From positions 62,001-126,000 of the forward strand of contig SVDC01000002.1 of NCBI GenBank assembly GCA_015058045.1: DNA of 64,000 nucleotides, given 5' to 3'. Below the pieces are notes generated by a model that ran no database searches, was not told where the DNA came from, and saw nothing but the letters and a program-made list of their open reading frames with translations. Of the stretch, positions 59,670 through 64,000 are shown one piece after another (the stretch's first letter is position 1; every line of letters begins with the position of its first letter). Source of the DNA: Cellulosilyticum sp. (GTDB lineage: Bacteria; Bacillota; Clostridia; Lachnospirales; Cellulosilyticaceae). The position numbers were made by a program, and so were the translations under genes.

Positions 59670-59775
59670 TAAAAAAATACCCTGCTGCACAAGATATTCC
59701 TTTTCTTGTCGGGGTATTTAATAAGTAATATTTATTTACTAGCATATATTAGCATAATATAACTATTTTTGCAAT
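59670..59775 (-). promoter_or_regulatory. promoter plus terminator-like hairpin leader (Att-6)
   Basis: AATACCCCGACAAGAAAAGGAATATCTTGTGCAGCAGGGTATTTTTTT; TTATGCTAATATATGCTAGTAAATAA. Confidence 0.7.
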
Positions 59776-59780
59776 ATTAC

Positions 59781-59810
59781 TTGACTAACTATACCCCAAT
59801 GGGTTATAGT
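59781..59810 (+). promoter_or_regulatory. promoter with operator palindrome ACTATAcCCCaatGGGtTATAGT
   Basis: -35 TTGACT, 18-bp spacer, -10 TATAGT; palindrome covers spacer and -10. Confidence 0.7.
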
Positions 59811-59828
59811 ATTAATAGAGGAATTGAT

Positions 59829-60278
59829 ATGAATAAGAATGTGAAAGAATTAAGAGAATTAACAGGTTTATCTCAAAGCCAGTTTTCTAAAGAGTTCAAT
59901 ATACCGATAAGAACTTTGCAGAAGTGGGAATCTGGTGACAGAAAACCGTCAGAATATATCGTAGAGTTAGTATGTGAAAGCCTTTTATATAGAGGCCTTC
60001 TTGAACCTTGTGATGTTTTTGGAAAGGAAAATAACGATATGATAAACGAAACACTAAAAACCTACTTTGGAACAACTGTAGAGGAGCTTAATACTATTGA
60101 TATAAAAGAGTGGACAGCCTCCCACCCTAACCGCTGTGCTCTTGTCATCTTAAATGATGATGGCAAAACAGCAAAAATAGTTGTTCAGACGGCTCTTAAA
60201 GGAAAATCCGCTATGGAACAAAGAAAAAATCTGATGTTTCCAGATAACGATAAATTTGCAGTTATAAGTCAGTCTTAA
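59829..60278 (+). CDS. HTH (XRE/MqsA-like) regulator
   Basis: NVKELRELTGLSQSQFSKEFNIPIRTLQKWESGDRKPSEYI. Confidence 0.82.
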   Translation: MNKNVKELRELTGLSQSQFSKEFNIPIRTLQKWESGDRKPSEYIVELVCESLLYRGLLEPCDVFGKENNDMINETLKTYFGTTVEELNTIDIKEWTASHPNRCALVILNDDGKTAKIVVQTALKGKSAMEQRKNLMFPDNDKFAVISQS

Positions 60279-60294
60279 TAAGGAGAAAAGAACT

Positions 60295-60564
60295 ATGAGT
60301 AAGAAAATAGATACAGCTATCACAGAACTTAATAAGCTTCTTGAATTAAAGCCTGAAGATGGTGTTGGGCGTGATATGTACAACATCATTAACGAGCAAA
60401 AGAAAATCAAGAAAGCAATTGCTGTCTTGAGTAACAGCGGATCTTCTGAAGAGACGATTAGCAAAGCTGATGTACTTAAAATCGTAAAAGATCTGCACGA
60501 TTTTTGCCGTCCAGATGTCCTTGATGACGCTGTAAAACAAATAGAAGCACTTACGACTGCATAA
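60295..60564 (+). CDS. hypothetical protein
   Basis: 89 aa, AAGGAG SD. Confidence 0.6.
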   Translation: MSKKIDTAITELNKLLELKPEDGVGRDMYNIINEQKKIKKAIAVLSNSGSSEETISKADVLKIVKDLHDFCRPDVLDDAVKQIEALTTA

Positions 60565-60565
60565 A

Positions 60566-60602
60566 AATAAGCCCTAGCCTCATAAAAGTTAGGGCTTATA
60601 TA
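60566..60602. terminator. bidirectional terminator
   Basis: aaaataagccctagcctcataaaagttagggcttata. Confidence 0.65.
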
Positions 60603-60603
60603 T

Positions 60604-61089
60604 TTACTGTTTCTTTGCTTTGCAATTTTCGATATCTTCATCAGTTGGCTCGCAATAGCAAGTCACAAACTTAAATCCCATATCATCTTTTCTCATTGCC
60701 TTCGCCAGTACAACAACTATTCTATGGCACTCGCAAGCACCATCATTCCAGTTATGCCATTTATAACTATAAAATCCATGACCTAAAAGCTTATCACAGT
60801 CAAATTCTGCAACATAGCTATCACCATCGCTATAGTCATTAAGCCATTCTACAAGCTCATCAGCATAATCAAGAAGAGCTAGTTTTGCAGCTTCAACAAC
60901 TTCATCTTCTGTAAGGATAAAGGTTGATGCACCATATATACCATTGCCATCAGATGTTTTTGTTGTAGTTACACGATGTATTAAATCTGAATCAGTCATG
61001 TTAAGGTGTCTATCAATGTGACATCCCATAGCTTTCATATTGTATACATCTAAACCGTTTATTATTCTTGTAAATTCATTCTTTTGCAT
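60604..61089 (-). CDS. hypothetical protein
   Basis: ATG (MQKNEFTRI) at 61089 after GGAGG. Confidence 0.55.
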   Translation of the reverse strand: MQKNEFTRIINGLDVYNMKAMGCHIDRHLNMTDSDLIHRVTTTKTSDGNGIYGASTFILTEDEVVEAAKLALLDYADELVEWLNDYSDGDSYVAEFDCDKLLGHGFYSYKWHNWNDGACECHRIVVVLAKAMRKDDMGFKFVTCYCEPTDEDIENCKAKKQ

Positions 61090-61104
61090 AGTCGCAAACC
61101 TCCA

Positions 61105-61200
61105 AATCATAAAACCGTCACCCAAGGGTGACACAATAAAGTAACACCCTTGAAAGGGACGGATAAGCTTTCGCTCTTATGGTTGTCCGTTTACAACCCG
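61105..61200 (-). ncRNA. structured 5' UTR (alternative-pairing leader)
   Basis: GTCACCCTTGGGTGAC versus CAAGGGTG...CACCCTTG. Confidence 0.6.
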
Positions 61201-61210
61201 CAATATTAAA

Positions 61211-61516
61211 TTAACAAGCTACCTCTGAAAGATACCTTTCGTTATCCTTCTTCAGCATGTGGAAACCTCTACCGTTATATAAACGGTTGCGCCACTCATA
61301 ATATGAAATTACCTGGCGACCATTATGAAGTTCCGCACTTTCCTGCTCACACATAGCACGTTCTAAGTGTCTGTGATATGCTCTACTGCTTAGATCAGAA
61401 GTGATTGACGAATACTCCTCATCGCACTTCTTTTCTACTGTATAGGCTACACCATTTCTGTCTAACACTGTTGTCATGTAACCTATCAAATTTGTTCTTA
61501 TATTTCTTTTAGCCAT
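61211..61516 (-). CDS. hypothetical protein
   Basis: ATG (MAKRNIRTN) at 61516 after GGAGG. Confidence 0.5.
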   Translation of the reverse strand: MAKRNIRTNLIGYMTTVLDRNGVAYTVEKKCDEEYSSITSDLSSRAYHRHLERAMCEQESAELHNGRQVISYYEWRNRLYNGRGFHMLKKDNERYLSEVAC

Positions 61517-61544
61517 ATTAATTAACCTCCAGTCTTTATATAAA

Positions 61545-61605
61545 AGCCACCCGTCGGTGACTATAAAATAAATAATCACCGATTGGTGCCTTCCGTCGAA
61601 GGTTT
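61545..61605 (-). ncRNA. structured 5' UTR (alternative-pairing leader), shares 18-bp core
   Basis: AGCCACCCGTCGGTGACT; CACCAATCGGTG; alternative GGTGATTAT:ATAGTCACC. Confidence 0.68.
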
Positions 61606-61616
61606 TAAATATGCTC

Positions 61617-62141
61617 TTAAGCCACTATTTCGACATTACAGCAAACCGATGTCTCATTGCAATCAAATGGAAGTACTTTGTATTTCCTGCCTAAAAGCTT
61701 GCTTTTTGCCTCAATAGATGGCATATATTCAGATACGATTACCTTGTCTCCATTTGCCAGTGTAAGTCTAAACTTTCTTTCTGGCAGGGTTATTTTTACT
61801 GCTCTAGGCACGAGTGGAGCAATACGTGAGAAGTTCTGATCTCGTCGAACGCAATCAGATTTTACATAGTACACTTCAAAATTCTCATTACCTGTTGATT
61901 CTGTGTGAAGATAATAATATTTATCCTCACCAAAAATGTCAGCATAAAAGCCACCTAAATGTCCTGTAAGATAATCGATCTTATTTTCCTTACACCAATT
62001 AGCCAAGTTACTCTTGATTGTTCCTTTATCAAACTTAAATTCAAAAAGGTAATTGTAATCATAAGAATTAACCTGTGGTGGGTTCATATACTTAGCAAAG
62101 TCATCCTGCTTTGCTTCAGTAACGATATAATCGAAACTCAT
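61617..62141 (-). CDS. hypothetical protein
   Basis: ATG (MSFDYIVTEAKQ) at 62141 after AAGGAGG. Confidence 0.55.
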   Translation of the reverse strand: MSFDYIVTEAKQDDFAKYMNPPQVNSYDYNYLFEFKFDKGTIKSNLANWCKENKIDYLTGHLGGFYADIFGEDKYYYLHTESTGNENFEVYYVKSDCVRRDQNFSRIAPLVPRAVKITLPERKFRLTLANGDKVIVSEYMPSIEAKSKLLGRKYKVLPFDCNETSVCCNVEIVA

Positions 62142-62142
62142 A

Positions 62143-62397
62143 CTATGCAACCTCCTTACTAGCATCAAAGACCTTCTGTGCAATCTCTGTAAGATTATAC
62201 TGAGTAAGGATTGTGAGAGCATAATCAATACCCTGCTTGAAATCTTCAGAACCTTTCAAATATCTATATACAATATCATTAAATGCATCATGTACTGAAA
62301 CATCTGGGTCTGTTAAAAGATTGCATATAACCTCGTCTGCTTTAGCAGGATCTACGTTGCAATTTGCATCTGCAATTAACACTTCGTTTCTTTTCAT
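62143..62397 (-). CDS. hypothetical protein
   Basis: 84 aa preceded by structured leader. Confidence 0.5.
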   Translation of the reverse strand: MKRNEVLIADANCNVDPAKADEVICNLLTDPDVSVHDAFNDIVYRYLKGSEDFKQGIDYALTILTQYNLTEIAQKVFDASKEVA

Positions 62398-62409
62398 TTT
62401 CTTTAATTT

Positions 62410-62475
62410 ACTCCCCTAAAACGGGGAGAAGGTAGTCCTTTCTAGCTACCAAACACCCCGTAGGGAATAAACTAT
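62410..62475 (-). ncRNA. structured 5' UTR (alternative-pairing leader)
   Basis: CCCTACGGGG, GGTAGCTAGAAAGGACTACC, CTCCCCGTTTTAGGGGAG; ACGGGG:CCCCGT. Confidence 0.62.
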
Positions 62476-62817
62476 TTACTCGATGATAAAACTTACAAGC
62501 TCAACATCGTAACCTTCAGTTGCATCATCTTCGATTTCAAACTCTGCCATAACACCGCTAACAAGAGCCTTAAACTCTTCAATAGCGTCCACATCATAAA
62601 TGTGATGACCATTGTCTCCAAAGATGTTTCTGTCATTAATATTCCAGATATAGCAATCATTCCAGTCCATACTGAAAATGCCATCTCTTTCTACATCAAC
62701 TTCAGTCTCATCTCTATCTACAGTAATATAAGAGCCATCTTTAAGATGAAATATTACTGCATTTATCATTACTGGTTGCTCTGGCATATTTGTTTTGCAC
62801 ATAAAATTAATATTCAT
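62476..62817 (-). CDS. hypothetical protein
   Basis: MNINFMCKTNMPEQPVM; AAGGAG upstream. Confidence 0.5.
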   Translation of the reverse strand: MNINFMCKTNMPEQPVMINAVIFHLKDGSYITVDRDETEVDVERDGIFSMDWNDCYIWNINDRNIFGDNGHHIYDVDAIEEFKALVSGVMAEFEIEDDATEGYDVELVSFIIE

Positions 62818-62828
62818 TCGCATACTCC

Positions 62829-63164
62829 TTATGCAGCAATCCAATCAATAGAATTTTCAAGCTCCTTATCATTTAAGTGGCCAGTTTCATTATCACAATC
62901 TATATCTATCATTGTGTAATTAATCCCTGCCTTATCAAGAAGCTCTGTAGCAGGCTCAGAATAACCTGCGCATCCTATCCATCCTGCATCTTCAGAGTCA
63001 AAATCGGGTAAAAACTCGCCCTCGGCTACAGCCTCTGGATTACCCCAGGCAGAAAGCCCTTTTGAAACGAGTTCAATAACCTTTTTTTCATCTTCGTCCG
63101 CTACAATAAATGCAAAGCATATTTCAGGGTTAGTAACCTGCTCAAAACCTATTCTTTTGGCCAT
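62829..63164 (-). CDS. hypothetical protein
   Basis: 111 aa, GGAGG upstream. Confidence 0.55.
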   Translation of the reverse strand: MAKRIGFEQVTNPEICFAFIVADEDEKKVIELVSKGLSAWGNPEAVAEGEFLPDFDSEDAGWIGCAGYSEPATELLDKAGINYTMIDIDCDNETGHLNDKELENSIDWIAA

Positions 63165-63174
63165 CGCATACCTC

Positions 63175-63585
63175 CTACTTATGTGTGACTCTAAATAAGA
63201 GTGCGTTGATGTTTTCCCAATAATCTAGGTTGGCATCATACTTGCCCTGCTCTACCCAAAGATCAGCAACAGCGTAAGCAGCTGCGTCAACATCTGCATC
63301 TGTCATTCCTTCATATTTTGAATCATTAGCCATAACTGACTTTGTATCCTCAATGATGGAATCCATTTGCTCCATATTTCTGATGTAACGCTTCTGATCA
63401 TAGTTAAGAAGTTCGTATAAATCTTCCTTTGGATAAGACTTAATAATCTCCTTTACCTGCTCATCAGAATACGCTTTCTTCTGGTCTGCTGCCTTTAGCG
63501 ACTCTGCAATATCACTTGCGGACTTTGCAAGACTTTGTACAGCGTATACGAATTGATAATCAATTTGTGTTTCAAAACAACTCAT
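63175..63585 (-). CDS. hypothetical protein
   Basis: ATG (MSCFETQIDYQ) at 63585 after GGAGG. Confidence 0.5.
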   Translation of the reverse strand: MSCFETQIDYQFVYAVQSLAKSASDIAESLKAADQKKAYSDEQVKEIIKSYPKEDLYELLNYDQKRYIRNMEQMDSIIEDTKSVMANDSKYEGMTDADVDAAAYAVADLWVEQGKYDANLDYWENINALLFRVTHK

Positions 63586-63604
63586 CTTTTTAACCTCCAA
63601 TTAA

Positions 63605-63670
63605 AATAGCCCTCGTCAGGGCAAATTAATAATTTACCCTGTGGGCTACCTCTCGTCAGAGGTACTTGTG
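63605..63670 (-). ncRNA. structured 5' UTR (alternative-pairing leader)
   Basis: ACCTCTGACGAGAGGT, CCCACAGGG, GCCCTGACGAGGGC; alternative CAGGGTAAATTATTAATTTGCCCTG. Confidence 0.65.
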
Positions 63671-63673
63671 AGT

Positions 63674-64000
63674 TTAAGCGATATAATCAAATATTGTCAT
63701 CTGGTCAGCTTCACTTCGAAGATTATCAACCCATTTATTGAGTACTCTTTCTTCGATCACATCAGCACCAACACTTTTAAACAACCACACTTTTCCCTTT
63801 TCCTCTAAGATACGTTTTTCTGTATTTTTAATACAATCAAACAAGTACTTAAATTTATCGGGAGCAGTTAATGCTAAAAATGCCATTTCCTTCATTGAAA
63901 GGAATGGACACAACATACAACCCTGTCTATCGAAATAGCGATAGTAATTAAGTCTTCTACCTGCAAGTCCATGCTTTAATGCAAGCCATGTATCAGGTAC
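63674..64000 (-). CDS. PAPS-reductase-like protein, 5'-truncated by window edge
   Basis: frame stays open to the edge: TWLALKHGLAGRRLNYYRYFDRQGCMLCPFLSMKEMAFLALTAPDKF; GCxxCPF as in PAPS-reductase-like proteins. Confidence 0.5.
   Translation of the reverse strand, partial: VPDTWLALKHGLAGRRLNYYRYFDRQGCMLCPFLSMKEMAFLALTAPDKFKYLFDCIKNTEKRILEEKGKVWLFKSVGADVIEERVLNKWVDNLRSEADQMTIFDYIA

Noticed and set aside
48262-63670. Calling the leaders simple intrinsic terminators between genes
   Set aside because: Many end immediately before an SD with only weak or no U tracts, and all carry a second complementary upstream segment, which plain terminators do not need.
1-64000. CRISPR array, tRNA or rRNA genes
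   Set aside because: No regularly spaced repeat/spacer pattern or cloverleaf/rRNA signature was seen; the repeat arrays at 815-945 and 5350-5845 are short sites with irregular spacing and fit iteron/centromere-type sites.
1-64000. Prophage interpretation
   Set aside because: YqaJ, RecD-like helicase, SSB and lysozyme domains are phage-like, but Rep_3, iterons, partition genes and T4SS genes without capsid, portal, terminase or tail genes favour a conjugative plasmid.

Overview
The window looks like part of a large, AT-rich conjugative plasmid from a low-GC Firmicute, possibly Lachnospiraceae-like (taxonomy is inference). The left half, mostly on the minus strand, carries: a T4SS module (PrgI-like, VirB4, VirB2-like, VirB6-like, cell-wall lysozyme); a Rep_3-type initiator beside an array of about 11 iteron-like repeats in both orientations; ParA/ParB; a ParM/ParR-like pair with a second ParB-like protein; a phage-like replication/recombination set (RecD-like helicase, YqaJ exonuclease, CHC2/TOPRIM primase, SSB); a CobT/VWA-like plus MoxR-like AAA pair; and an Ig-like/signal peptidase I fusion. 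A plus-strand accessory block (about 37.1-46.2 kb) holds HU, tandem double-HTH paralogs, a tyrosine recombinase and an MmeI/type IIL-like R-M protein. The right part holds many small hypothetical genes, a RelE/Phd-type TA pair, two C5-cytosine methyltransferases and a partial PAPS-reductase-like gene. One methyltransferase is split exactly at motif IV by a 2.78-kb group II intron. The strongest unexplained signal is RNA-level and is repeated across the element: (i) at least six promoter-proximal terminator-like leaders sharing a promoter and hairpin design, and (ii) at least twelve structured 5' UTRs just before Shine-Dalgarno sites. These UTRs have a 1:2 / 3:4 versus 2:3 alternative-pairing design in which the complementary segments covary between copies. 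No relaxase, VirD4 coupling protein, tRNA, rRNA or CRISPR array was recognised in this window.
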